The notes: generated by a model not told the origin, from the sequence alone. Positions 7,218 through 14,022 are shown, counted from the stretch's first letter. The stretch: 14,629 nt of DNA from Chloroflexota bacterium (GCA_013154225.1 JAADCW010000175.1:1-14629); one strand, 5' to 3'. A program made the numbers and translations.

Positions 7218-8300
7218 ATGGTGACACTTTCGCGGCGAGATGCGTTGAAATTGGCTTTGTTGGGCGCGGGGGCGTGGATGCTGACCCCCATCTGGGCGCG
7301 CGGCAAGAAAATGCCCATGCCCGATTTCCCCACGGGGGAGCGTTTGGGGCGGGTATGTATTGGCGGCAAAGTGGAAGTGAAAGCGCGCCCCGACGCAGAC
7401 AGCCCCACCGTGGCCGTGCTTTATGAAGATGCCGTGGTGCCTTGGGAGCGTGAGGTGGTGGGGATCAACCTGCACCGCACCAATCAGCGCTTTGTGCAGA
7501 CGCCGCAAGGCTATATCTGGGCACCCACCCTGCAACCCGTGGCCAACAAGCCCAACACGCCGCTGACCGCGTTTCCCTATGCCAAAGACGGCATGTGGGT
7601 GGAAGTCACCGTGCCGTATGTGGATATTTTCCTGGCCAACCCGCCTGCGCGTTCCCCCTGGCTGAAAGATACCTCGCGCCCCCGGCTGTATTACAGCCAG
7701 GTGCTGTGGGTGGATCAAATCAAGCAGGGCGACGATGGCGCGGTGTGGTATCGCATCAACGAGCGCTACGGGTCGTATGGCGATATTTTCTGGGCGCGGG
7801 CTGAGGCGTTTCGTCCCATCACGCCTGAGGAAATCGCGCCCATCAGCCCCAATGTGGAAAACAAGCGCGTGGTGGTGGATGTCAATTACCAGACCATGGC
7901 GTGCTACGAAGGCAAGGAAGAGGTCTTTTTCACCCGTGTATCCACGGGCGCGAAATACAACGCGTCGGGCCAGGCTGTGGATAAATGGGCCACGCCGGTG
8001 GGCACGTATCCCATTTGGCGCAAACTTATTTCGGTGCACATGAGCGGCGGCACCACCGGCGGCGGTTACGACCTGCCCGGCATTGGCTGGACCGTGCTTT
8101 TTGTGGGCACGGGCATTTCCATCCACTCCACGTTTTGGCACAACGATTACGGCGTGCCCCGTTCCCACGGCTGTGTGAATGCCCGGCCAGAAGATGCCAA
8201 ATGGGTGTTCCGGTGGACTTTGCCTGTGGTGCCTTATGATCCAGGCGATGTCACCATTGGAATGCCCGGCGGTACTCTGATTGAGGTTGTGGAAGGCTGA
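7218..8300 (+). CDS. Tat-exported L,D-transpeptidase (YkuD domain)
   Basis: This protein of about 360 residues should cross-link or modify peptidoglycan outside the membrane through a catalytic Cys. The YkuD signature is intact near the C-terminus: His303, then Ser316-His317-Gly318-Cys319 followed by VN, at the usual 13-16 residue spacing. The N-terminus carries a twin-arginine signal, SRRDALK followed by a hydrophobic LALLGAGAW stretch, so export of a folded protein by Tat is likely. The middle (about 45-115) reads like a small beta-barrel, SH3-like wall-binding module (VEVKARPDADSPTVAVLYED). Start choice: ATG 7218, or GTG 7221, because GGAGG at 7210-7214 serves both. The in-frame ATG at 7191 would only add nine residues before the Tat motif. 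It is divergent from the response regulator. Confidence 0.9.
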   Translation: MVTLSRRDALKLALLGAGAWMLTPIWARGKKMPMPDFPTGERLGRVCIGGKVEVKARPDADSPTVAVLYEDAVVPWEREVVGINLHRTNQRFVQTPQGYIWAPTLQPVANKPNTPLTAFPYAKDGMWVEVTVPYVDIFLANPPARSPWLKDTSRPRLYYSQVLWVDQIKQGDDGAVWYRINERYGSYGDIFWARAEAFRPITPEEIAPISPNVENKRVVVDVNYQTMACYEGKEEVFFTRVSTGAKYNASGQAVDKWATPVGTYPIWRKLISVHMSGGTTGGGYDLPGIGWTVLFVGTGISIHSTFWHNDYGVPRSHGCVNARPEDAKWVFRWTLPVVPYDPGDVTIGMPGGTLIEVVEG

Positions 8301-8306
8301 GCAAGG

Positions 8307-8312
8307 TATTAT
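8307..8312 (+). promoter_or_regulatory. possible -10 box (TATTAT) for the AhpD-like gene
   Basis: TATTAT matches the -10 consensus at 5 of 6 positions, 7 bp after the transpeptidase stop. It would start RNA near 8319 and give a leader of about 32 bases carrying AGGAGG. No good -35 is present at the right distance, so this is tentative. Confidence 0.3.
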
Positions 8313-8350
8313 CCGCCCATGATCGAGCACTTTGCAACAAGGAGGTTGCT

Positions 8351-8704
8351 ATGGGTGCGAAAGAACGACTGGAACAAACCAACGCGCTCATCGAATCGTT
8401 GATGGCGCGCTACCCCACAGAGACCAAAGCGTTTTTGCACTTCATGAAGGCTTCGGCCTCGGGCAAGGCCCTGAGCGCGAAATATAAGGAACTGGTCAAC
8501 GTGGCCTTGGCGGTCGCGGCGCAGTGCGAATGGTGCATTGCCCTGCACGTCAAAGGCGCGCTGGACAACGGCGCAACCCGCGACGAAATCATGGAAGCCG
8601 CATTTCAGGCTGTGCTGATGCACGGCGGGCCTGCCATGATGTATCTGACGCCGCTGGTCGAAGCCCTGGACGCGTTTGAAGCCGAAGGTTCAGAGCAGAA
8701 GTAG
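8351..8704 (+). CDS. AhpD-like / carboxymuconolactone decarboxylase family protein
   Basis: This 117-residue single-domain, all-helical protein belongs to the CMD/AhpD superfamily. The redox motif Cys59-Glu-Trp-Cys62 is followed by His66 in the family pattern CxxCxxxH, located on the helix after ELVNVALAVAAQ. With both Cys present, a disulfide reductase or peroxidase-partner role (AhpD-like alkylhydroperoxidase) is more likely than a true decarboxylase. The physiological partner is unknown. AGGAGG at 8340-8345, 5 bp before the ATG, fixes the start. It follows the transpeptidase by 50 bp and may have its own weak promoter. It is a small cytoplasmic protein with no signal peptide, and it lies just upstream of the CcdA/TlpA redox operon. 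Confidence 0.88.
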   Translation: MGAKERLEQTNALIESLMARYPTETKAFLHFMKASASGKALSAKYKELVNVALAVAAQCEWCIALHVKGALDNGATRDEIMEAAFQAVLMHGGPAMMYLTPLVEALDAFEAEGSEQK

Positions 8705-8741
8705 CCCTTCGTTTCCGCTTCTCCTTAAAATTTTGGGTGGT

Positions 8742-8771
8742 CTCCGCAGGCTCAAGTGCGAGCCTGCGGAG
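8742..8771. repeat. perfect 12-bp inverted repeat after the AhpD-like gene
   Basis: CTCCGCAGGCTC (8742-8753) pairs perfectly with GAGCCTGCGGAG (8760-8771) around a 6-base loop. There is no T-run on either side, so it is not a standard intrinsic terminator. It could be an mRNA 3'-end stabiliser or a dispersed palindromic repeat. The rest of 8705-8881 shows nothing I recognise. Confidence 0.6.
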
Positions 8772-8881
8772 GCTGGTTTAAGGGAAGGACATCCTGCGGG
8801 AAAAGTCGGCAAAGCGGCGGGGGATAGGGCGTGATCTTCCCCATGTTTCTACTTGCGAGACGCCCCGCCTTGGGTTGGATT

Positions 8882-8909
8882 TTGCGAATTGCTCAAACCT
8901 TGGTAAAAT
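8882..8909 (+). promoter_or_regulatory. promoter of the ccdA redox operon
   Basis: TTGCGA (8882-8887, 4 of 6) and TAAAAT (8904-8909, 5 of 6) are separated by 16 bp. A TGG just before the -10 makes it an extended -10 type. The expected start is near 8916, giving a leader of about 40 bases with a small GC hairpin (CCCGC 8921-8925 with GCGGG 8930-8934) and then AGGAGG. Confidence 0.65.
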
Positions 8910-8955
8910 TCACTCCATCGCCCGCAGAGGCGGGATCCCTTGGCAGGAGGTTGGT

Positions 8956-9660
8956 ATGAACCTTTCGATTGGCCTGGCTTTTCTTGCCGGGCTGGCATCG
9001 TTCCTCTCACCCTGTGTGTTACCTCTGGTGCCGGCTTATGTCAGTTATCTGAGCGGGCGAGCCCTATCAGAAAGCGGTGAACGCCGCCGCGGGAAGGCCT
9101 TTTTGCATGGTGTGGCCTTTGTGGTGGGCTTTAGCGTGGTCTTCATTTCCTTGGGTGTAGCCACTTCCGCTTTGGGCGGCGTGCTCTATGGCCTGCGGGA
9201 ATGGCTGGCAAGGATTGGGGGCGCCATTGTCATTTTGTTTGGTATCCACATGACCGGCCTGGTGCGCATTCCGTTTTTGGAATACGACATCCGCCCGGAT
9301 GCGGACTTTGACAGCGTGGGCTTGCTTTCTTCCGCGTTGATGGGGGTGTTTTTCTCCGCGGGATGGAGCCCTTGCGTGGGGCCGGTGTTGGGCGCAATCC
9401 TCACTTTGGCGCTGAACGGCGGTTCCATTGCGTGGGGCATTGTGTTGCTGACCGCTTATTCCGCGGGGTTGGCCGTGCCCTTCTTGCTCGCGGCTTGGAG
9501 CATTGATTGGGTGACTGTGCTGCTCCAAAAATACAGCCGCATCAGCCGCATTGTGGAAATCATCATGGGTGTTGTGCTCATCATCGTGGGCGTCATGCTG
9601 ATGCTCGGCACCTTTGCGCATCTTGCTCGCTTTGGTAACTTCCTTGACTTAGGATTGTGA
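8956..9660 (+). CDS. ccdA: CcdA/DsbD-type thiol-disulfide membrane transporter
   Basis: This 234-residue integral membrane protein should carry electrons from cytoplasmic thioredoxin to extracytoplasmic thioredoxin-like proteins. The two hallmark membrane cysteines are present: Cys20 in [13 protein letters not shown] and Cys140 in GWSPCVGP, at equivalent places of an internal repeat. About six transmembrane helices are visible, which is typical of CcdA. The frame is open from 8875, but AGGAGG at 8945-8950, 5 bp before ATG 8956, and the promoter at 8882-8909 fix the start. The TlpA-like gene begins 1 bp after its stop, giving the standard transporter-plus-acceptor pair. Roles in cytochrome c maturation or repair of secreted disulfides are both possible. 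No cytochrome genes are in view. Confidence 0.95.
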   Translation: MNLSIGLAFLAGLASFLSPCVLPLVPAYVSYLSGRALSESGERRRGKAFLHGVAFVVGFSVVFISLGVATSALGGVLYGLREWLARIGGAIVILFGIHMTGLVRIPFLEYDIRPDADFDSVGLLSSALMGVFFSAGWSPCVGPVLGAILTLALNGGSIAWGIVLLTAYSAGLAVPFLLAAWSIDWVTVLLQKYSRISRIVEIIMGVVLIIVGVMLMLGTFAHLARFGNFLDLGL

Positions 9661-9661
9661 T

Positions 9662-10255
9662 ATGGCACGAAAAAAGGTAACTCGCAAATCCCGTCGGCGC
9701 GGGCGGAATGCCTCGGCCGAGGCCACGCTGTGGCGTGGGCTGTTGCTCATCGTTGGGTTGGTGCTGGCCGTGTGGGGCGGCAGTATGCTGTTGCGCGGCA
9801 ACAGCGGGACCGCCGACGACGCCAATGCCGCTCCGGTTGTAGGCGCGCCAGCGCCTGATTTCACCGCACAGACTTTGGGCGGTGAAACCGTCCACCTCAA
9901 GGCCCTGCGCGGCAAACCAGTGGTGCTCAATTTCTGGGCTACCTGGTGCCCGCCGTGCCGCGCGGAAATGCCCATGCTTCAGCAGTATTACACCAAGCAC
10001 CAAAACGATTACTACATGCTGGCGGTGAACGACGCCGAGCCTGAAGCCCAGGTGCAGGCGTTCATTTCCCAAAATGGCTTTACGTTCACCGTGGTGCTGG
10101 ATCCCCAGCGCAGTATTGTGGGCAAGTACCGCATTCAGGGCTTCCCAACCACGTTCTTCATTGACGACAAAGGCGTGATTCGCTACATGCACGTGGGCAT
10201 GTTGGATGAAACCACCCTGGCCGCAGGGTTGCAAAGCATTGGAATTACGCCATGA
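9662..10255 (+). CDS. TlpA/ResA-like membrane-anchored thioredoxin
   Basis: This 197-residue protein has a strongly basic N-terminus ([12 protein letters not shown]) and one hydrophobic segment at about 24-45, followed by a TlpA-like thioredoxin domain from about 60. The basic stretch before the membrane segment implies an N-in anchor with the catalytic domain outside. The active site is WCPPC (Cys96 and Cys99) in the [10 protein letters not shown] context, with the cis-Pro at 162 (GFPTT). This matches ResA/TlpA/CcmG-type reductases that receive electrons from CcdA, the gene immediately before it (1-bp gap). It overlaps the next gene by 4 bp (ATGA), so the three are surely one mRNA. The target (apocytochrome c or other secreted disulfides) is unknown. 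Confidence 0.94.
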   Translation: MARKKVTRKSRRRGRNASAEATLWRGLLLIVGLVLAVWGGSMLLRGNSGTADDANAAPVVGAPAPDFTAQTLGGETVHLKALRGKPVVLNFWATWCPPCRAEMPMLQQYYTKHQNDYYMLAVNDAEPEAQVQAFISQNGFTFTVVLDPQRSIVGKYRIQGFPTTFFIDDKGVIRYMHVGMLDETTLAAGLQSIGITP

Positions 10256-11229
10256 TCACGGTGTTGCTCTACACGCGGCCGGAAGACCAGGGGGTGGATG
10301 AATTGCGGGCACTGTTGGCTTCTTTGGAAGCCGAAGTGCCCCATCGTTTGGTGGAAGTGGATGTTTCCCAAAATCCCACCCTGGCCGCGAAGTTGGAAGG
10401 CCGCACCCCCATGCTGAAAATCGGGCCCTACACCCTCACGGGCACGCTGGACCGTACCCGGGTGTTGGTGGCCCTGCAAGCCGCATCCCAGGGTAAAGCC
10501 CAGGGCCGCGCGGTCGAGCCCCGCCAGGTAACGGGCAGCGATCGCTTTCTCCATTGGTTTTCCCGCCATTGGCTCTTGGTTTTCAACGTTGTGGTGGGGC
10601 TGTACGTGGGTTTGGCTTTCCTGGCACCGGTGTTGATGAAGGTGGGGTGGGAGCGTCCGGCCAAAATTATTTATCGGGGTTACAGTTTCACCTGCCATCA
10701 ATTGGCGTTTCGGTCGTGGTTTTTGTTTGGTGAGCAGCCGGCCTACCCACGCGCGGCCGCGCATGTGAGCGGTTTGGTGCCTTATGGCCAGGCCACGGGG
10801 TTGGATGAAAATGATTTGCTCCAGGCGCGGGCGTTCATCGGCAACGATAAAATTGGTTACAAAGTGGCCATGTGCGAGCGCGATGTGGCCATCTATGGGG
10901 GTATTTTGCTGTTTGGTTTGCTCTTTGGCCTTTTCCGCTGCAAACTGCCGCCCTTGCCGTGGTATTGGTGGCTGATTTTAGGTTGGCTTCCCATTGGTTT
11001 GGATGGCTTTAGCCAACTTCTGAGCCAAATTCCGCATTCGCCCTTGCCGTATCGCGAGAGCACGCCGTTATTGCGCACAGTCACCGGCTTTCTGTTTGGC
11101 TTTACTACCGCGTGGTTTGGTTATCCTCTGGTGGAAGAATCCATGCAGGAGAGCCGCAAAGCCCTGGAAGCCCGCTTTTACATTGCCGACCAGGTTGCCC
11201 AGCAAGCCATCCAAGACGACAAGGGCTAA
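10252..11229 (+). CDS. cysteine-less glutaredoxin fold fused to a DUF2085-like membrane domain
   Basis: This 325-residue fusion is of unknown function. Residues about 1-80 follow the glutaredoxin-like (DUF836) pattern: an initial strand VLLYTRP, a helix, the strand LVEVDVS, and RTPMLKIG with the probable cis-Pro 53. However, the usual CxxC after YTRP is replaced by EDQGVDE, so the domain cannot do thiol chemistry there. After a linker, residues about 105-295 form a membrane domain with about four helices. It matches what I recall of DUF2085: Cys148-His149-Gln150, then Cys208-Glu-Arg-Asp before AIYGG, and the GLDGF turn at 249-253. Its second motif has one Cys where the common form has two. 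It overlaps tlpA by 4 bp and precedes pgeF by 16 bp. A role as a membrane partner of CcdA/TlpA is inference from position. Confidence 0.8.
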   Translation: MITVLLYTRPEDQGVDELRALLASLEAEVPHRLVEVDVSQNPTLAAKLEGRTPMLKIGPYTLTGTLDRTRVLVALQAASQGKAQGRAVEPRQVTGSDRFLHWFSRHWLLVFNVVVGLYVGLAFLAPVLMKVGWERPAKIIYRGYSFTCHQLAFRSWFLFGEQPAYPRAAAHVSGLVPYGQATGLDENDLLQARAFIGNDKIGYKVAMCERDVAIYGGILLFGLLFGLFRCKLPPLPWYWWLILGWLPIGLDGFSQLLSQIPHSPLPYRESTPLLRTVTGFLFGFTTAWFGYPLVEESMQESRKALEARFYIADQVAQQAIQDDKG

Positions 11230-11245
11230 AGCCCCGGAGCCAGCC

Positions 11246-12067
11246 ATGCCTTTTGCCGCGTTTCGCACCCTGCGCTACTTCACGTTTGAAAATCTCAGCC
11301 GGGAGGGGGTGGTGCATGGGGTATTTACCCGCCGAGGCGGCGTCAGCCCCCGCCCGTGGGAAGGCCTGAACATGGGCGCCACGGTGGGCGACGATTGGGG
11401 GCGGGTGCAGTTCAACATTCGGTTGGCGTTTGAGGCTTTGGGGCTTTCTGTGGGAGCCCGCTTTGATGCCTGGCTGGTGCACGGGCGGGATGCTGTGGTA
11501 GCCCACGCGCCGCGGCCTGTAACCGCGCCAGAGCCACCGCCCAAGGCCGACATTATCCTGACGGCCAATCCTGAAGTCACCCTCATCATGCGTTTTGCCG
11601 ACTGCGTGCCAGTGCTCCTGTATGATCCCCACCACCACGCTTTGGCCCTGGCCCATGCGGGCTGGAAGGGCACGGCCTTGGGCACTGCGGCTGCCGCAGT
11701 GGAGGCCATGACCCAGGCGTTTGGCTCTCGCCCCGAAGCGTTGTACGCGGCCATCGGCCCTTCCATTGGGCCTGACCACTACGAGGTTGGCCCTGAGGTG
11801 GCCGCGCAAATTCAAGATGCCTTTGGAAGCCAGGCCGACAGCCTGCTTTCTCAGCGGCAGGGCAGCATCTTTTTGGATTTGTGGACGGCCAATCGCTTGC
11901 ACTTACAGCGCGCGGGCGTGCCTGCTGAGCGCATTGAAGTGGCCGAAATTTGCACTGCCTGCCATTTGGAAGACTGGTATTCCCATCGTGCAGAAAAGGG
12001 GCGCACTGGGCGTTTTGGGGCTTTGTTGGCCTTGCCCAACGCGCCTCGGAGGACAAGCCATGCCTGA
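11246..12067 (+). CDS. pgeF: PgeF/YfiH-type purine nucleoside phosphorylase or peptidoglycan editing factor
   Basis: This 273-residue protein belongs to the DUF152 (laccase-domain, YfiH/YlmD) family. The zinc-site residues are present: His79 (LVHG), Cys120 (RFADCVP) and His137 (AHAGWKG). Other family marks follow: GPSIG at 171-175, CTACH at 236-240 and a terminal SHRAEKGRTGRFG. Members have been described as phosphorolytic purine nucleosidases and, in E. coli, as a factor that prevents wrong amino acids entering peptidoglycan precursors. The sequence does not choose between these. The frame is open from 11096, but GGAG at 11236-11239, 6 bp before ATG 11246, fixes the start, and upstream codons overlap the DUF2085 gene. 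It overlaps the glycosylase gene by 8 bp. Old laccase annotations of this family should be treated with caution. Confidence 0.93.
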   Translation: MPFAAFRTLRYFTFENLSREGVVHGVFTRRGGVSPRPWEGLNMGATVGDDWGRVQFNIRLAFEALGLSVGARFDAWLVHGRDAVVAHAPRPVTAPEPPPKADIILTANPEVTLIMRFADCVPVLLYDPHHHALALAHAGWKGTALGTAAAAVEAMTQAFGSRPEALYAAIGPSIGPDHYEVGPEVAAQIQDAFGSQADSLLSQRQGSIFLDLWTANRLHLQRAGVPAERIEVAEICTACHLEDWYSHRAEKGRTGRFGALLALPNAPRRTSHA

Positions 12068-12695
12068 GAAGGATCTGGCCGAGCGCCGGGCACAGTTGGA
12101 TGCACTCCGTGAGCGGATTGCCGTATGCCGCGCGTGTTTGGACGCAGGCTATTGGGTGCATCCCCGCCCGATTTATTCCGGCCACGTGGATGCCCGCATC
12201 ATGATCATTGGCCAGGCGCCTGGCGTGACCGAGGTAGAGGCCGGGCGGCCATTCAACGCGGGTAGCGGCAAGCGGTTGTTCCAATGGCTGGCCGACGCGG
12301 GCATTGAAGAGGATTGGTTCCGCCGCACGCAGTACATGACTTCGGTGACCAAATGCTACCCAGGGCGGGCGAAGTCGGGCAGTGGCGATCGCGCCCCCAG
12401 CCGCAAAGAGCAACTGCTTTGCCGTCCGTTTTTGGAAACCGAGATTGCGTTGGTGGATCCCGAGCTGATTTTGCCTGTGGGGCGGTTGGCCATCAACATG
12501 TTTTACCCGTCCAAAGCCAAATTGGGGGAAATCATCGGCACGCAAAAACAGGTGGATGGGCGCTGGATTGTGCCTTTGCCGCACCCTTCGGGCGCGAGCC
12601 GTTGGCATCAGAGCGAGGCCAACCGTGCCCTGGTGCGCCAGGCTGTGGCGCTGATTGCCGAGCATATCCGCCGCATGTTCCCTGCGTTGGGGTGA
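12060..12695 (+). CDS. uracil-DNA glycosylase superfamily protein (Fe-S type, family 4/5-like)
   Basis: This 211-residue protein is expected to remove uracil from DNA during base excision repair. Motif 1 is GQAPG at 51-55, followed by the GRPFNAGSG loop at 62-70. The late active-site motif is PHPSGASRW at 174-182 with His175. Four cysteines fit a 4Fe-4S cluster: Cys23 and Cys26 (CxxC), Cys99 (TKCYPGR) and Cys121. This set is seen in the thermophile-type families 4 and 5 (COG1573). The catalytic residue after GQAPG differs between subfamilies, so substrate range is open. GGAGG at 12048-12052 lies 7 bp before ATG 12060. The frame is open well upstream, but that part lies inside pgeF. It is the last gene of the unit starting at ccdA. 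No terminator was seen before the next promoter. Confidence 0.93.
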   Translation: MPEKDLAERRAQLDALRERIAVCRACLDAGYWVHPRPIYSGHVDARIMIIGQAPGVTEVEAGRPFNAGSGKRLFQWLADAGIEEDWFRRTQYMTSVTKCYPGRAKSGSGDRAPSRKEQLLCRPFLETEIALVDPELILPVGRLAINMFYPSKAKLGEIIGTQKQVDGRWIVPLPHPSGASRWHQSEANRALVRQAVALIAEHIRRMFPALG

Positions 12696-12734
12696 GGTTT
12701 TGGGGCGCGGTTTGTTCCCATGGGGCTGGAAAAT

Positions 12735-12763
12735 TTGACGGCGTTGCACAAAAGGGCTATAAT
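12735..12763 (+). promoter_or_regulatory. near-consensus promoter upstream of the FMN riboswitch
   Basis: TTGACG (12735-12740, 5 of 6) and TATAAT (12758-12763, 6 of 6) are separated by exactly 17 bp. Transcription should start near 12770, about 20 bases before the aptamer. This is the best sigma-A-type promoter in the window. It implies that control is exerted mostly by the RNA rather than at initiation. Confidence 0.88.
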
Positions 12764-12790
12764 TGCCGTGCAAGCACAACAACAGCATAG

Positions 12791-12921
12791 CAACCTTCGG
12801 GGCAGGGTGAGCGGCGCAAAGCCGCAATTCCCGACCGGCGGTGAAAGCCCGCGAGCGCCCTTGCGGCGCAGACCCGGTGAAATTCCGGGGCCGACGGTAT
12901 AGTCCGGATGGGAGAGGGTTG
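12791..12921 (+). ncRNA. FMN riboswitch (RFN element) controlling ribXY
   Basis: The conserved RFN blocks occur in order: TTCGGGGCAGGGTGA (12796-12810), ATTCCCGACCGGCGGT (12826-12841), AGCCCGCGAGC, CCGGTGAAATTCCGG, and GCCGACGGTATAGTCCGGAT ending at 12909. P1 closes between CAACC (12791-12795) and GGTTG (12917-12921). P2 carries an added 5-bp hairpin (GCGGC 12811-12815 with GCCGC 12821-12825) in place of the short canonical loop. The aptamer binds flavin mononucleotide. Downstream lie two intrinsic terminators and then ribX, so the expected behaviour is premature termination when FMN is high. The class is secure from primary sequence. The switching mechanism is inferred. Confidence 0.97.
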
Positions 12922-12983
12922 CCTTCTCACCGATGTGCGGTGTTCCTTCGTCGCGCCTGTGTGCGGCGGAGATGCCCTACGCG

Positions 12984-13013
12984 CCCCGAAAACACAACGT
13001 TTTCGGGGTTTTT
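12984..13013 (+). terminator. terminator T1 of the FMN riboswitch expression platform
   Basis: CCCCGAAAAC (12984-12993) pairs perfectly with GTTTTCGGGG (12999-13008) around a 5-base loop, followed by TTTTT. An outer helix GCCCTAC (12974-12980) with GTAGGGC (13018-13024) could enclose it. The left arm with one flanking base (GCCCCGAA, 12983-12990) is complementary to TTCGGGGC (12796-12803) in the aptamer's 5' part. This suggests a mutually exclusive antiterminator pairing. Confidence 0.9.
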
Positions 13014-13054
13014 GTGTGTAGGGCGCGTCTGGCCGCGCGTCACCTTCTCGCCTG

Positions 13055-13083
13055 CCCCGTGTTTTTCACGGGGTTTTTGTTTT
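13055..13083 (+). terminator. second tandem terminator T2 before ribX
   Basis: CCCCGTG (13055-13061) pairs with CACGGGG (13067-13073) across TTTTT, followed by TTTTTGTTTT to 13083. It ends only 5 bp before the ribX Shine-Dalgarno (GAGGA, 13089-13093). It may be a second control point or a backup to T1. Formation of this hairpin would also affect access to the ribosome site region. Confidence 0.85.
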
Positions 13084-13100
13084 GCCATGAGGATGACATT

Positions 13101-13946
13101 ATGAACTTCGTCCACGCTCGGCACGCATTCCGCCGTATTGCTCAACCCTCACGGCGTGCACATTCTCGGCTTGTGCGCCGTTTGGCGCAATTGGGCATTT
13201 CGCTGGTGCTAACTTTGGCCCTGTGGTGGGCGGTGATTTGGCTGGCCGATTTGCCGCCGTTCATTCTGCCTTCGCCCTGGCAGGTGGCTGTGCGAGGGTG
13301 GCAGGCGCTGAAAGACGGCACCTTGCTTTACCATACCTGGGTCACGCTGCAAGAGGTGTTGGCCGGGCTGGCCTTGGGGGCGACCACCGCAACCGTGCTG
13401 GGCTACGCCTTGGCTAAATCGCGGCGGTTGGAACGCATTTTGGCGCCGTACATTGTGGCCAGCCAATCGGTGCCCGTGGTGGCCATCGCGCCCCTTTTGG
13501 TGATTTGGTTTGGCACGGGGCTATTGGCCAAAACCTTGATTTGCGCGCTGATCGTATTCTTCCCGGTGCTCATCAACACCCTGGTAGGCGTGCGGAGCGT
13601 GCCTGAGGAACTGCGGGATCTCCTGCGTTCCCTGGATGCCACCCCTTGGCAGATGGTGCGCTATTTGGAAATTCCGGCTGCGCTGCCTGTTTTCCTGGGC
13701 GGTCTGCGCATTGGTGCCACCCTCTCGGTCATTGGTGCGGTGGTGGGCGAATTTGTCGCGGCCGATAGTGGTTTGGGCTTTTTGATCAACATGGCGCGCG
13801 GCCGTTACGACACTGCCCTGGTTTTTGTGGCCGTGTTTGCTCTGGTGGCTTTGGCTTTGGCGCTGTATGGCCTGGTGTTGGCTTTGGAACGCCGCTTTTT
13901 GGCCTGGCAAGGCCCATCTGGCGGTGCCATTGCTTCGTTGGAATGA
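13101..13946 (+). CDS. ribX: riboflavin ABC transporter permease, RibX-like
   Basis: This 281-residue inner-membrane protein belongs to the SsuC/TauC/ThiX-type ABC permeases. After a basic cytoplasmic N-terminus, hydrophobic helices follow from about residue 32 (ISLVLTLALWWAVIWLA). The EAA loop that docks the ATPase is at about 169-205 (EELRDLLRSLDATPW, then GGLRIG). Specificity is assigned from context: it lies directly under an FMN riboswitch and is followed by a THI5/NMT1-like binding lipoprotein, matching my recollection of RibXY described from Chloroflexus. Thiamine-precursor or sulfonate transport would be the alternatives without the riboswitch. The frame is open from 12933, but that part covers the riboswitch and terminators. 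GAGGA, 7 bp before ATG 13101, sets the start. No ATPase gene is in the window; it may follow ribY or be shared. Confidence 0.85.
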   Translation: MNFVHARHAFRRIAQPSRRAHSRLVRRLAQLGISLVLTLALWWAVIWLADLPPFILPSPWQVAVRGWQALKDGTLLYHTWVTLQEVLAGLALGATTATVLGYALAKSRRLERILAPYIVASQSVPVVAIAPLLVIWFGTGLLAKTLICALIVFFPVLINTLVGVRSVPEELRDLLRSLDATPWQMVRYLEIPAALPVFLGGLRIGATLSVIGAVVGEFVAADSGLGFLINMARGRYDTALVFVAVFALVALALALYGLVLALERRFLAWQGPSGGAIASLE

Positions 13947-13950
13947 CCCG

Positions 13951-13986
13951 AGTTTTGGATAAAACCCTTTGGTGGTTGCCAAAACT
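13951..13986 (+). repeat. inverted repeat just after the ribX stop
   Basis: AGTTTTGG (13951-13958) is complementary to CCAAAACT (13979-13986) with 20 bases between. It begins 4 bp after the ribX stop. There is no T-run, so termination is unlikely. It may protect or process the mRNA between the permease and binding-protein genes. Confidence 0.4.
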
Positions 13987-14004
13987 GCGGTTTACATTGG
14001 TCTG

Positions 14005-14022
14005 AGGCCGCGTTTGCGGCTT
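14005..14022 (+). repeat. small hairpin upstream of the ribY ribosome site
   Basis: AGGCCGC (14005-14011) pairs with GCGGCTT (14016-14022) around GTTT: seven pairs, one of them G-U. It lies 17 bp upstream of the ribY Shine-Dalgarno. It is not followed by a T-tract. Confidence 0.35.

Noticed and set aside
7044..8330. Upstream extension of the response regulator frame to 635 residues
   Set aside because: It lies opposite the L,D-transpeptidase gene. The receiver domain starts exactly at the ATG at 7043, which has a promoter 6 bp upstream.
8319..8402. A 27-codon frame starting 6 bp after TATTAT and overlapping the AhpD-like gene out of frame
   Set aside because: It has no ribosome site and an arbitrary composition (many Arg, Trp and Asn). 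The strong AGGAGG within it serves the ATG at 8351.
11246..12067. Annotation as a laccase (multicopper oxidase)
   Set aside because: The residues fit the DUF152/YfiH family with one His/Cys/His zinc site. The copper-binding motifs of true laccases are absent.
12720..12902. A 60-codon plus-strand frame and other short frames across 12720-13100
   Set aside because: The region is a promoter plus FMN riboswitch and terminators. Conserved RNA motifs explain it better than coding.
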